From: JBBQZO01 sp038207625
GTDB taxonomy: Bacteria; Pseudomonadota; Gammaproteobacteria; Burkholderiales; Burkholderiaceae_D
DNA length: 64,000 nucleotides
Assembly: GCA_038207625.1 (NCBI GenBank)
Contig: JBBQZO010000017.1
Span: 50,138 to 114,137, forward strand
Direction: 5' to 3'
In this document: positions 16,495 through 25,940 of the stretch, in pieces
Layout of the letters: each line of letters begins with the position of its first letter
Position numbering within the stretch: the first letter of the stretch is position 1
Notes under the pieces: model-generated
What the model was told of the DNA's origin: nothing
The model's input: only the letters and a program-made list of their open reading frames with translations
Databases searched by the model: none
Position numbers and translations under genes: made by a program

Positions 16495-18714
16495 ATGCCT
16501 CAGCCAACCACGATCGCCCACCGCATCTGCCCGTTTTGCGAGGCCTGCTGCGGCCTCGAACTGGAACTGGAAGGGCAGCGCGTGGTACGCATCCGCGCCG
16601 ACGCCAACGACGTGTTCTCGGCCGGCTTCCTGTGCCCCAAGGCGGTCGCGCTGAAAGACCTGCACGACGACCCGGACCGCCTGCGCACGCCGCTGATCAA
16701 GCGCGACGGCGTGTTCGTTCCCGCCAGCTGGGACGAGGCGTATCGCGAAATCGCGCAGCGCCTGCTGCCGATCATACAGGCGGGCGGTCCCGACGCGCTG
16801 GGCACCGTACTGGGCAACCCCGTGTCACACAAGATGAGCCTGATGCTGTACTTCCCCCGCCTGGCGCGCGCGCTGGGCACGCGCAATATGTTTTCCGCGT
16901 CCTCGGTTGACCAGGTGCCGAAGATGCTGTCAAGCGGCCTGATGTTCGGCAGCTGGCTGTCGATAGCGGTGCCCGACATCGAACGCAGCGACTTTCTGCT
17001 GATCCTGGGCGCCAATCCGATGGTGTCGAACGGCAGCCTGTGGACGGTGCCAGACTTTCGCGCCAAGGCCAAGGCGCTGCGCGCGCGCGGGGGCAAGATC
17101 GTCGTCATCGATCCGCGCCGCAGCGAAACGGCCGAGGTGGCCGACGCGCACCACTTCATCCGTCCCGGCGCCGACGTGTTTTTCCTGCTGGGGATCGCGC
17201 ACACGCTGTTCGACGAGCAGCTGGTGCGGCTGGGCCGGCTGGCGCCGCACACGGCCGGGCTGGACGAGGTGCGCGCGGCCGTGCTGCCGTTCGCGCCCGA
17301 ACTGATGGCGGCGCGCTGCGCGATATCCGCGGCCACCATGCGCGCGCTGGCGCGCACGCTGGCGGCCAGCCCGCGCGCCTGCGTGTACGGGCGCATCGGC
17401 ACCTGCACCCAGGAGTTCGGCACGCTGTCGTCCTGGCTGATCGACGTCATCAACGTGCTCACCGGCCACCTCGACGCCGAGGGCGGCGCGATGTTTCCCA
17501 AGGCGGCCGCGTTTGCCGCCAACACGCGCGGCAAGGATGGCAGCGGGCGCGGCGTCGTCAGCGGGCGCTACACCAGCCGGGTGTCCGGCGCGCCGGAGGT
17601 CAGCGGCGAATTGCCGCTCACCTGCCTGGCCGAGGAAATCGACACGCCCGGCCCCGGCCAGATCAAGGCCTTGATCGCGATCGCCTGCAATCCGGTGCTG
17701 TCCTGTCCAAACGGCGCACGCCTGTCGAAGGCGCTCGACTCGCTCGAGTTCATGGTCAGTCTGGACATCTACCTCAATGAAACCTCGCGTCACGCCGACG
17801 TGATCCTGCCCGGCGTGTCGCCGCTGGAAGACGGCCATTACGACGTCAGCTTCACCCAATTTTCGCAGCGTAACCACGCGCGCTACAGCGCCCCGACGCT
17901 GGCGCGCGCTGACGGCGTGCCCGACGAGTGGGAAAGCCTGCTGCGCCTGACCGCCATCGCCAAGGGACTGGGCGCCGATGCCGACATCGTGGCGCTGGAC
18001 GACGCGCTGCTGGACGACGAGCTGGCGCGCACGGCAGGCGCCGACGCGCCGGCCGTGCTGGCGGCACTGGCCCCGCAGCGGGGCGCCGAGCGCCTGCTCG
18101 ACCTGGGCTTGCGCAGCGGCCCGTATGGCGACCAGTTCGGCCGCGTTCCCGGCGGGCTGACGCTGGCCAAGCTGAAGGCAGCGCCATCGGGCATCGACCT
18201 GGGCGCCATGACGGCGCGCATCCCGCAGGCCTTGCGCACTCCCTCAGGCAAGATCGAGCTGGCCCCGCCGATGCTGCTGGCCGACCTGGCACGGGTCGAC
18301 GCCGAGCTGGCGCGGCCGGTGCCGGCGCTGGTCATCATCGGGCGCCGCCAGCTGCGCTCGAACAACAGCTGGATGCACAATCTGCCGGTGCTGGCCAAGG
18401 GCGCGTTCCGCTGCACGGCGCTGGTGCATCCGCACGACGCACAGCGGCTGGGACTGGTCGACGGCGCCGGCGCGCGCATCCGCAATGGTGCGCGCCAGAT
18501 CGACGTGCAGGTCGAACTGAGCGATCAGATGATGGTCGGGGTGGTCAGCCTGCCGCACGGCTGGGGTCACGACTTGCCGGGCAGCGCCCTGCAGGTGGCG
18601 GCCGAGCGCCCTGGCGTGAACCTCAATGCGCTATTCGACGAGAACCTGCGCGATCCGCTGTCGGGCAACGCGGTGCTGTCCGGGGTCGCCGTCGAGATGC
18701 ATCCGCTGCGCTGA
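16495..18714 (+). CDS. molybdopterin oxidoreductase (DMSO reductase family)
   Basis: A 739-residue molybdenum/tungsten bis-MGD enzyme. The N-terminal iron-sulfur motif is CPFCEACC with a fourth Cys at residue 47 (FLCPK), which would hold a [4Fe-4S] cluster. Middle segments VDQVPKMLSSGLMFG, LILGANPMVSNGSL and GGKIVVIDPRRSETA and the C-terminal MGD-binding part (RQLRSNNSWMHN) are family hallmarks. No signal peptide is seen, so it is probably cytoplasmic, like formate dehydrogenase-like or assimilatory enzymes. No partner subunit or cofactor gene is adjacent; substrate unknown. The start follows an AAAGGA site. Confidence 0.85.
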   Translation: MPQPTTIAHRICPFCEACCGLELELEGQRVVRIRADANDVFSAGFLCPKAVALKDLHDDPDRLRTPLIKRDGVFVPASWDEAYREIAQRLLPIIQAGGPDALGTVLGNPVSHKMSLMLYFPRLARALGTRNMFSASSVDQVPKMLSSGLMFGSWLSIAVPDIERSDFLLILGANPMVSNGSLWTVPDFRAKAKALRARGGKIVVIDPRRSETAEVADAHHFIRPGADVFFLLGIAHTLFDEQLVRLGRLAPHTAGLDEVRAAVLPFAPELMAARCAISAATMRALARTLAASPRACVYGRIGTCTQEFGTLSSWLIDVINVLTGHLDAEGGAMFPKAAAFAANTRGKDGSGRGVVSGRYTSRVSGAPEVSGELPLTCLAEEIDTPGPGQIKALIAIACNPVLSCPNGARLSKALDSLEFMVSLDIYLNETSRHADVILPGVSPLEDGHYDVSFTQFSQRNHARYSAPTLARADGVPDEWESLLRLTAIAKGLGADADIVALDDALLDDELARTAGADAPAVLAALAPQRGAERLLDLGLRSGPYGDQFGRVPGGLTLAKLKAAPSGIDLGAMTARIPQALRTPSGKIELAPPMLLADLARVDAELARPVPALVIIGRRQLRSNNSWMHNLPVLAKGAFRCTALVHPHDAQRLGLVDGAGARIRNGARQIDVQVELSDQMMVGVVSLPHGWGHDLPGSALQVAAERPGVNLNALFDENLRDPLSGNAVLSGVAVEMHPLR

Positions 18715-18733
18715 GGTCGGCGCTTAGCGCCTG

Positions 18734-19393
18734 TCAATAACTGGTGATCTGGGCCACCCCGATGCGGGTGACGACGCCGTCGTCGAAGCTGGCCGTCAGA
18801 TAACTGACCCGGTCGTATTCGAGGCGTTTGCCATCGGGCCGTGCCAGCTTGACCTTGCCGGCATAGGCATAACCGAGCCGACCCGCTTGCGCGACGCTCG
18901 GTCTGCCCAGCGCCGTGCGCAGCATTCTTTGCGAACTGCCCAGCCACAGCCGGCCATCGAGCGCCAGCGGCTGCAGATTGGCCGCCAGCAACGGGCAAGC
19001 GGTCGGCGCGCGGCCGACATCGGACGCGCTTTGCGCCTGCACCTCGGTGATGCGGTGCTCCGGCCCGCCCATCTCGGCGTCCGAAATCAACCACACCTGC
19101 TGCAGCGTGTCCTGGGATTCGACGGTGTAGCACAGCCAGTAGAGTCGGCTGCCCTGTTCGCCGTATGCGTCGATGCGGCCATTGCCGGCCAGCGCCTTGA
19201 CCTCGGCAAGCGTAGTTTGTTCCAACTCGACTTTCAGACTGCCCAGCGTCAGCGCCGACACCGGCAGGCGCTTGAGTGTCGCCGGCGGCATCGTCTTGAG
19301 CGTCGGTGGGCCAGGCGGGGGCACCGGGCGCGCCAAGGCCAGATTGCTCGCGCAGACGGCGGCGACGAACAAGGTCAACAGTTGACGGGACAT
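18734..19393 (-). CDS. secreted protein of unknown function
   Basis: A 219-residue exported protein with a classical signal peptide ending LALA-RP, then a Pro-rich stretch (RPVPPPGPPTLKTMPP) and a domain with two likely disulfide Cys residues. Two similar segments (residues 45-75 and 145-180, each with GSLKVELE / GRLWLGSS-like strands followed by a short helix) suggest an internal repeat of a small alpha/beta unit. A GGAGGT site precedes the ATG. It converges with the molybdopterin gene, with 19 bases between the stops. No family recognised. Confidence 0.65.
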   Translation of the reverse strand: MSRQLLTLFVAAVCASNLALARPVPPPGPPTLKTMPPATLKRLPVSALTLGSLKVELEQTTLAEVKALAGNGRIDAYGEQGSRLYWLCYTVESQDTLQQVWLISDAEMGGPEHRITEVQAQSASDVGRAPTACPLLAANLQPLALDGRLWLGSSQRMLRTALGRPSVAQAGRLGYAYAGKVKLARPDGKRLEYDRVSYLTASFDDGVVTRIGVAQITSY

Positions 19394-19622
19394 CGATCCG
19401 ACCTCCGGCGCACGCTCAATGATAAGCGGGCAATTTTATAACAATAATGACATGTCATGGGGTTTTGCGATCGAGGTCGCCCGGCCATCGGCGCGCGCAG
19501 AGGGCCACGCCGGCGACGCGGCGTTTTTTGTGTCTTTCGCGCAGAGCTAGGCCATGGCGCGGCCGGCCGGGCGAGGCGGCGGCGCGGCGCGAAGGGCACC
19601 ATGCCGCACCCACCGGCCAAGC

Positions 19623-19659
19623 GGCGCGCGCCGGGGCGCCAGGCCGGTCGGCGCGCGCC
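19623..19659 (-). terminator. possible hairpin after PEP-CTERM gene
   Basis: The self-complementary 10-mer GGCGCGCGCC occurs at 19623-19632 and again at 19650-19659, which can pair across a 17-base loop immediately downstream of the PEP-CTERM stop. There is no T tract, so it may only stabilise the 3-prime end. Confidence 0.3.
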
Positions 19660-19669
19660 CGCGTGGCGC

Positions 19670-20452
19670 TTAGGCGCGCTTGTTGCGGCGAGCCATCATG
19701 CCCAGCAGCGCCAGACCGCCCAACAACATGCCATAGGTTTCCGGTTCCGGGACCGGCGGCGCGACGCTGCCGAAACCGTCCAGATAGGCGTAGCCGACGT
19801 GGCCGGTCGGATTGCAATCGGCCGCCATCAAGGACAGCGTGAAATCATGCCCGGCCAGCCCAGGGCCGATCGTCAGTTGTTCGACTTGCCAATCGGGGGT
19901 GTAGAACAGATCACCTTCGGAATTGAAGCGCGCATCGACGCCCACGCCGTCGGCGCCGGCATTGAAGGTACGGCGCAGCAGTTCCGAGCCGGTGGTGTCG
20001 TCGCGCAAGGTGATGATCATCGCCGCCGATTCATTGTCCGCGTGACCGCCGTTTTCAAGCACGGCCTTCCACGCGAAGAAGATATTCGCATCACTGTAGT
20101 TGCTGACCGTCTGGCTGATCGTCGACGCGTAGCCGCCGTTGACGGTGTCTTCCGCGCGGAACGAGTAATTGCCGCTGTAGACGGTGCTACCGAGCGCCGC
20201 GCCCAGCAAAGGATCGACCGTGCCGGCCGCGATGATGGCCGAGTGATCGACGCTGGCGTCGTACAGGCTGCCCCCTGGCAACATCATCGACGGACTCAGG
20301 TCCGCGTTGAGGGTGTCGCCGCGATAGCCGCCACCGGTCACCCAGTTGGCCGTGGTGCCGGACTCGAATCCGCCGTTGAGAAAGCCATCGGCGTACGACA
20401 GTTGACTGACCATGGCGAGCGTGACTGCAGCCAGATAGAACTTCTTATTCAT
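19670..20452 (-). CDS. PEP-CTERM sorting domain protein
   Basis: A 260-residue exported protein. A signal peptide precedes a domain that starts GFLNGGFESGTTANWVTGGG, a jelly-roll-like opening common in PEP-CTERM proteins, and the C-terminus is the sorting signal: VPEPETYG, a hydrophobic segment (MLLGGLALLGMMA) and a basic end (RRNKRA). Exosortase cleaves such signals during export of exopolysaccharide-associated proteins. The exosortase itself is not in the window. A GGAGT site precedes the ATG, and the upstream 120 bases are unusually A+T-rich. Confidence 0.85.
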   Translation of the reverse strand: MNKKFYLAAVTLAMVSQLSYADGFLNGGFESGTTANWVTGGGYRGDTLNADLSPSMMLPGGSLYDASVDHSAIIAAGTVDPLLGAALGSTVYSGNYSFRAEDTVNGGYASTISQTVSNYSDANIFFAWKAVLENGGHADNESAAMIITLRDDTTGSELLRRTFNAGADGVGVDARFNSEGDLFYTPDWQVEQLTIGPGLAGHDFTLSLMAADCNPTGHVGYAYLDGFGSVAPPVPEPETYGMLLGGLALLGMMARRNKRA

Positions 20453-20948
20453 AAGGACTCCAGGAATGGGTAGAAGGAAGAGATGATTGCATTTATTGCA
20501 TGTCTATTTTACATCATTTATCTATGCATCAATATGTTTTTGATATTAATGATATGTATTTATTATTGCGCTCCGTGGCCATGCTGGACCTGCACACGCA
20601 CGGCAGCAGCGCCGCCGTTACCGCCATCAGGCAGACGACGATTGATAGCCGTTAAGGCAGGCAGCAATGGTGAACATGCGCAACGGGCGCGCACGGCGGG
20701 AATTTGACGTCGACGATGCCGATCGACGCCGTTTGCGATCAGCTGGCGCGTCTAGCCTGATGTGTTGTAAGCGATGGCGCGTGCGTGCAGGTCAACCGAA
20801 CCTGACGTTGGCACTGGTCACCACGCTGGCGCGCGGTTGGGGTTGTTGGCGCACTGTGTGGCACCGTTGGCACAACGGGCGCTGTTTGCGCAGTTGGCGC
20901 AGCGCGGCCGTGCCGTGAGGGACACGCCGCGCCGGATCGGGCTACGCT
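20453..20948. other. intergenic region with A+T-rich block
   Basis: About 500 bases without a supported gene. Positions 20480-20575 are very A+T-rich against the GC-rich surroundings and probably hold the promoter of the PEP-CTERM gene; no unambiguous -35/-10 pair stands out. The rest (20620-20940) returns to high GC and contains several TTGGCGCA/GTTGGCAC-like short repeats around 20835-20905 but no recognisable gene. Confidence 0.45.
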
Positions 20949-21104
20949 TTAGCGCGCACCCTTGTGGTCATCCTGGCCATCGTTCTTGTGTCGGCCAGCG
21001 ACTTCTTTTTGTTCAGCCAGCTGCTTTTGCTTGTTCACTTCGTCGGAAGTGGCAGGGTGGGGCTGGGCGGGATTCTGACGCGGATCCTTGTTTTGCTCGG
21101 ACAT
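20949..21104 (-). CDS. small charged hydrophilic protein (51 residues)
   Basis: A 51-residue protein, MSEQNKDPRQNP at its start and QDDHKGAR at its end, composed mostly of Lys, Gln, Asn, Asp, Glu and Pro with no hydrophobic core. It is probably disordered. The AGGAGG ribosome site 5 bases before the ATG is essentially perfect, which is the main reason to accept it. Like the 114-residue protein at 5940, it may be a stress-associated hydrophilin; no family recognised. Confidence 0.6.
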   Translation of the reverse strand: MSEQNKDPRQNPAQPHPATSDEVNKQKQLAEQKEVAGRHKNDGQDDHKGAR

Positions 21105-21219
21105 AAAAACCTCCTGGTACGGGATTGAAAATCGCGCCGCATCGGCGACGCCCTGCAAGCACCTTACCGCGCGCGGCCGGCGCGTTCTGTACGCCAGAGC
21201 ACATGGCGTGGGCGCCGCC

Positions 21220-22488
21220 TCAGCTGCCCGACAGCGGCGCCAGGCCCGCGCGCGAGTTCGGCGCACGCCGGCGCGCGCGCAACACGCGTTCGGCGGGCGC
21301 GTTGGCGCTGGCCGAGGCGCGTTCGTGGCGCGCGAAAAAATCGAGCATCAGTTTGCTTGCGTTCGGTCCGTGCGCATCGTTGAACGGCAGGCCGGCGGCG
21401 CCACCGCTCCACGCGTGTTCGAGCTGCTCCACGCGCACCACGCGCAGCGTCGGCTTGCGCCCTTGCAGGTCGTCCTGCACGTGATACGGGTGGCTGCGCG
21501 TGGTGCCGGGCCTATACAGCGGCGCCGCCGTGGCGGCGCGGTCGAGGTGGTTCAGCGCGCGCATCTGCAGCGCCAGTTGCAGCTGGTTGATCGGGCGCAC
21601 GACGCGGTCGCGCTCGCCGTGAATCAGGATCGTCGGCATGCTTGGAAAGGCCGGATCGGCCGCCTCGATGCGTGCGACGGCGCCGTGCAGTCGGCTGGCG
21701 GCGCCGCGCTGCATCACCGACAGCGCGCCGATCGGGCCGTGTCCGACGCCGAACGCCGGCCCCGAATGCAGGCCCTGGGCGGCGATCAGATGCGGATGAT
21801 GCAGCGCCACCAGATTGGCCATCGCCGCGCCGGCCGACATGCCGGCAATGTAGATCCGGTTGCGCGCGATCGGATACGCGCGCGCCACCTTCTCGATGAT
21901 GGCGGCGATCATCTGCACACTGCCGGCGCCGTCCTGGCTAGCCCGGTCGTACCATTTCCAGCAGCGATGCGGATGCTCGCCCAAGGATTGCTGCGGGTAC
22001 AGCACCGCATAGCCGCGTCGCTCGGCCATCGCGTTCATGCCGGTGCCGTGCGCGAACGTCGGCGCGCTTTGGTCGCAGCCATGCAGCATCACCACCAAGG
22101 GCAGCTCGGCGCTCGCTTTTTCAGGCAGATACAGGAAATAGCCCATCCTGCGGGCAGGCAAACCGCCCAGCGACGACAAGGCCGTGTGGTGCGACGCCAG
22201 CCATTTTCCGGGAGCCGATGCGCGCTGCGTCTGCGCCCGCGCTGACGTTTGCCGCGGCGCGGACACCTTTAACGGCGCCCCCGGCGTGGCAAGCGGCACA
22301 GCGCGCGCTTTGCCCTGCGGCTTGGCTTTCGCCTTGACGCTGCGCTTGGTGCTCGGCTTGCCAAGCGCCTTGGTGCGCGCCTTGGACGGCGCCAACAGCT
22401 TGCCGAGCGCCTTGCCAGCCGCCCGTTGTCGCTTCGCGGTAACGCGCAGCAAGCTGCTGAGCCAGTGTTTTCCGATTGCCTTGACCAT
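21220..22488 (-). CDS. PHB depolymerase-type esterase with basic N-terminal tail
   Basis: A 422-residue alpha/beta hydrolase of the Esterase_phd group (PHB depolymerases, feruloyl and acetylxylan esterases). The oxyanion region is VVMLHGCDQSAPTFAHGTGMNAMAE in parts, the nucleophile elbow GMSAGAAM carries the Ser, the Asp lies in GERDRVV and the His in EHAWSGG. About 100 N-terminal residues are Lys/Arg/Ala/Pro-rich (AKAKPQGKAR-like), not a signal peptide, so it is probably intracellular. Its catalytic domain suggests polyester or ester hydrolysis. Start at 22488: GGGAGA lies directly against the first ATG at 22497 but at proper distance from this one. Confidence 0.78.
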   Translation of the reverse strand: MVKAIGKHWLSSLLRVTAKRQRAAGKALGKLLAPSKARTKALGKPSTKRSVKAKAKPQGKARAVPLATPGAPLKVSAPRQTSARAQTQRASAPGKWLASHHTALSSLGGLPARRMGYFLYLPEKASAELPLVVMLHGCDQSAPTFAHGTGMNAMAERRGYAVLYPQQSLGEHPHRCWKWYDRASQDGAGSVQMIAAIIEKVARAYPIARNRIYIAGMSAGAAMANLVALHHPHLIAAQGLHSGPAFGVGHGPIGALSVMQRGAASRLHGAVARIEAADPAFPSMPTILIHGERDRVVRPINQLQLALQMRALNHLDRAATAAPLYRPGTTRSHPYHVQDDLQGRKPTLRVVRVEQLEHAWSGGAAGLPFNDAHGPNASKLMLDFFARHERASASANAPAERVLRARRRAPNSRAGLAPLSGS

Positions 22489-22569
22489 TGCCGTCATCTC
22501 CCGCGTTGTGCTGTGTGAGCATAAACGCGCGTGGAAAACGCCTCAGTTCGCTAGCGCACGCAGGCGCCC

Positions 22570-23961
22570 TTACGCCATGAAGCCGAGGTTCGTCAAACTG
22601 TAGTGAGCCAGATTGGGAATCACCAGCGCCTGGTCGGTGGCCGATACCCCGAACCAGTTGGCCAGCGTGGCGCCGAACTGATCGACCGAGGTGGTGGGCA
22701 GCAGACGGCCCTGGCCGACGTCGTCCGGACCGTTGTTGGCCAGCACCGGCGCGCTGCCGTACAAGGCTTTGCCATTGACGGCGCCGCCCAGCACGAACTG
22801 CATCGCGCCCCAGCCGTGATCCGAGCCGCCCGTGTTGGACACCAACGTGCGACCAAAATCGCTGGCCGTGAAACTGGTGACCGAATCGGCCACCCCCAAG
22901 TCCACCGTGGCCTGGTAAAACGCGGCCAGCGCATCGCCCACCGTTTTCATCAGCACCGGGTGGTCGGTGGCCAGATTGTCGTGCGTGTCGAAGCCGCCCA
23001 GCGAGACGAAAAACACTTGCCGTTTGGTGCCCAGCGTGGCGCGCACCGAGATGATCTTGGCCACCATCTTGAGCTGGTCGGCCAGCTTGTTGGCACTGGG
23101 GAACAGCGTCGTCACACTGGCCGTGGCCAGCGCGGCGCTGAGCTGGTCGTTGGCGTCGATGGCGCGTTTGCTCACGCGCGCATATTCGTTTTCGAACAGA
23201 TGGCTGCCCTGCGCCGTCATCAAGCCTTGCAGTGCGGCCGAGCAGGCACTCGACCCGAACAGCGCGCTCTTGATGCCGGCCACCGGCACCGAACCGTTCG
23301 GCGTGACCTGGTATTGCACCGCGCTCTTGCCCGACAGGTAGACCGCGTTGCCGGACACGCTGATGCAGGTGAAGGTGGCATTGCCGTTGCCGGCGGCGTA
23401 CAAGTCGCCCATGCGCCCGCCCCAGCCGGAACTGGCGCCTTCGGGCGCGGCCGCCTGCCAGAACGATTGCTGGTCGTTATGCGAAAACAATTTGGGCGGC
23501 AGCGGCGCCGACTTGTTGGTGTATTGCAGTTTCGTGGTCGGTTGCACCAGCGTGCCGATATTCAGAATCGCGGCCAGCTTGCCCCCGTTGAAGGCCGGCA
23601 GCAACGCTGCCAGCCCCGGTGCCAACGCGTACTGGCGCGCGTCGGGCAGCGCCAGCGTGGGCGTGAGCAGCGTGGGCGTGAGCAGCGCGCGGTCCAGCGC
23701 AATATTGCCGCGCAGCGAAAAATAGCTGTTGTAGCTGGGCTGATCGTAGGCCAGCAAGGTGTTGGCGTAGTCGTTGCCGCCGTACAGGAACACGCACACC
23801 AGCGCCTTGTAGTCGGTGGCCGTGGCGGCGGCCGCCTCGCCCATCGCTGCCAGGCTGAGCGCCCAAGGAGTGGCGCTGGCGGCCAGCGACAGCGCGGCGC
23901 CGCGTTGCAGAAAGGCGCGCCGGGATTGGTTGGCGGGGGCGAAGTCGCGGAAACGTGTCAT
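22570..23961 (-). CDS. DUF1501 family secreted protein (pair 1)
   Basis: A 463-residue DUF1501 protein, a sulfatase-fold-related family of unknown activity. A Tat-type signal (SRRAFLQRGAAL then a hydrophobic stretch to AAAA) indicates folded export. Family segments include VFLYGGNDYANTLL, VSLGGFDTHDNLATDHP and SDFGRTLVSNTGGSDHGWG. Genes for DUF1800 and DUF1501 proteins usually occur together, as here: the DUF1800 stop lies 10 bases upstream. The start has GAGG. Confidence 0.85.
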   Translation of the reverse strand: MTRFRDFAPANQSRRAFLQRGAALSLAASATPWALSLAAMGEAAAATATDYKALVCVFLYGGNDYANTLLAYDQPSYNSYFSLRGNIALDRALLTPTLLTPTLALPDARQYALAPGLAALLPAFNGGKLAAILNIGTLVQPTTKLQYTNKSAPLPPKLFSHNDQQSFWQAAAPEGASSGWGGRMGDLYAAGNGNATFTCISVSGNAVYLSGKSAVQYQVTPNGSVPVAGIKSALFGSSACSAALQGLMTAQGSHLFENEYARVSKRAIDANDQLSAALATASVTTLFPSANKLADQLKMVAKIISVRATLGTKRQVFFVSLGGFDTHDNLATDHPVLMKTVGDALAAFYQATVDLGVADSVTSFTASDFGRTLVSNTGGSDHGWGAMQFVLGGAVNGKALYGSAPVLANNGPDDVGQGRLLPTTSVDQFGATLANWFGVSATDQALVIPNLAHYSLTNLGFMA

Positions 23962-23971
23962 GGTTGCTGCC

Positions 23972-25717
23972 TCATTTCTGAACGATGTAAGCGGGGGCGG
24001 CCATGACCAGCGTCAGCGCCGCCTGCACCCGGTTGAGTTTGCCCGCGTCGGTGACGATGGCGATCGTGTCGAGCGCCGTCTTCAGTGTCGCCAGCGTGGC
24101 CGCCGGGATCTGGTTGGCCGCCAGCACCAGGTTCAGTTCGGCCAGCAGCGCCGCGCTGTCGCCCACCAGCGCCAGCAATGTGCTGTAGTCCGCCTTGACG
24201 TCGCCGATGCCCTGGCCGGCGATCGCCCTTTGCATGAAGTTGACGTAGCCGGCCACCGACGACTCGGTGGTGATCTGGAACTCCGGACCGAGCAGGCCGG
24301 CCGCGGCGATCGGGCTGGCCGGCGGCACGTAGCCGGGTCGGAAAAAATTGAACACGGACGGCGCGCGCAGCGGACTTTGGCCAAGTTTGGTGGCCGGGTC
24401 GGACAAGTCGCCCACCGGCCACAAGCCGCCCGGCGAGGCGGCGCCGAAAGCGCGCGCCCAGTTCAGAAAGCGCACCACCGGTTCGCGCACCTTGCCAAAG
24501 CTGCTGCCCTGCGCCAGCGCCGGGTCGCGCGCCTCGGCGTCGAGCAGCAGTGCGCGCAGCACCGCGCTGAGGTCGCCGCGCACGCCGGCGCCGTTGTTGG
24601 CGAACACGGCCGCAACGCGCCCCACATAGGCGTCGCTGGGATTGCTGGTGACCAGCCGGAGGATCAATTGTTTGCTGACGAACGGCGCCACATTCGGATG
24701 ATTGAACAAGGTGTCGAGCGCCACCTTGAGCGCGTCCGGCGCCGGCGTGCCGGCGCCCACGCTAACGCCCAGAAAGCTCTTCGCACCCGTCTCATAACGG
24801 CTGGCGACCTGCACCATCGGGCGCCGGCGCAGCTCCGCCGGATACGGCTTGGTCAGTCCGGTGGCATCCACGTCCCAGCCGGTAAACACCCGCGCCAGGC
24901 CGCTGACGTCATCCTGCGCGTAGGTGTCGACCGGTTTGCCGGCCACCAGTTTGACGCTGCCGTCGGGATTTAACGCCACCAGGCCAAGCGTGAACAACTG
25001 CATCAGCTCGCGCGCATAGTTTTCGTCCGGCTGGCTGCCGGTGGCCGGGTTGGCCTTGGCGTTGCCAAGGAAAGTAAGGTACATGCCCATCGCCGGGCTG
25101 AGCGTGAGTTGCTCGAGCAGCACGCGGTAGTTGCCGAAGGCGTTAGCGTCGATGATGTCGAGATAGTTGGCCATGGCGAACTGCGGCCAGCTGCTGTTGA
25201 CGCCCTGCGCCGAGGCCACGCACAGCTCCGACAGGGCCAGCGTGATGCGCTGGCGCAGCGCATCGGGCGAACTGATCAGCTTGCGCCAGATCGAATTGTC
25301 CAGGCCGCCCATGCTGAAGATGGCCGTGTCGACGCTATAGCCCTTCTCCATCATCCAGTCGTAATGCCCCTGGCTGCGCGGCAAGGCCATTTGCGCGTCG
25401 ATCCAGGCGCCGAACTTGAGCGGCTGCAGCGCGACGATGTCGGCCTTGCTGGCACCCAAGCTCGCCTGAGCCAGGAAGCGCGCCGCCTGGGCCGGATTGG
25501 CCGGTGCACTCCAGTCCGGCAGCGGCGTCGGCGGCGGTGTCGGCGTGGGGGGCGGTGTGGGGGCAGGCGCGCTGCCGCCCGAGCCGCCGCCACAGCCGGC
25601 CAGCGCGACCGGCACGGCCAGCCAGCTGGCCTGGCGCCACGCCGACGGCGCGCTCGGCGGCAGCGCGGCCGCATCGGAAATGATCGCAAGATCGGGGCTG
25701 CTGTCGTGTTGTCGCAT
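23972..25717 (-). CDS. DUF1800 family lipoprotein (pair 1)
   Basis: A 581-residue DUF1800 protein. Reading from the ATG at 25717, the N-terminus has a lipobox ALAGC followed by Gly-rich and Pro/Thr-rich linkers (PTPPPTPTPPP), so the protein is probably lipid-anchored. The DUF1800 body is recognisable from AARFLAQASLGASKADI through ENYARELMQLFTLGL to the C-terminal FNFFRPGYVPP. Its function is not established; it is always near DUF1501. A further in-frame ATG at 25870 gives an Arg/Cys-rich leader without a signal, hence rejected. Confidence 0.82.
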   Translation of the reverse strand: MRQHDSSPDLAIISDAAALPPSAPSAWRQASWLAVPVALAGCGGGSGGSAPAPTPPPTPTPPPTPLPDWSAPANPAQAARFLAQASLGASKADIVALQPLKFGAWIDAQMALPRSQGHYDWMMEKGYSVDTAIFSMGGLDNSIWRKLISSPDALRQRITLALSELCVASAQGVNSSWPQFAMANYLDIIDANAFGNYRVLLEQLTLSPAMGMYLTFLGNAKANPATGSQPDENYARELMQLFTLGLVALNPDGSVKLVAGKPVDTYAQDDVSGLARVFTGWDVDATGLTKPYPAELRRRPMVQVASRYETGAKSFLGVSVGAGTPAPDALKVALDTLFNHPNVAPFVSKQLILRLVTSNPSDAYVGRVAAVFANNGAGVRGDLSAVLRALLLDAEARDPALAQGSSFGKVREPVVRFLNWARAFGAASPGGLWPVGDLSDPATKLGQSPLRAPSVFNFFRPGYVPPASPIAAAGLLGPEFQITTESSVAGYVNFMQRAIAGQGIGDVKADYSTLLALVGDSAALLAELNLVLAANQIPAATLATLKTALDTIAIVTDAGKLNRVQAALTLVMAAPAYIVQK

Positions 25718-25940
25718 AGGTCGGTCCGATGACGGGGTGGGCGTGCAGAAGATCGCGCCGGCCACGCCAGGCATGGCGAGCGCAGCAGCATTCCGGGAGT
25801 GCGTCCGCGCGGAAAATTTCCTCTCGCCAAGACGTTGCACGAGAATAACAGGGAAACATCGATCCGGCAACGCTGTCAGATCGACACGGCCGCAGCCCGG
25901 CTGCGCCGCTGTGCGCGCACGCCGTGACGGCGCGTTTGCC

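Noticed and set aside
20483..20918. Two short plus-strand frames (74 and 83 codons)
   Set aside because: The first is the A+T-rich island read as hydrophobic residues; the second is Arg/Trp-rich with no family or strong ribosome site.
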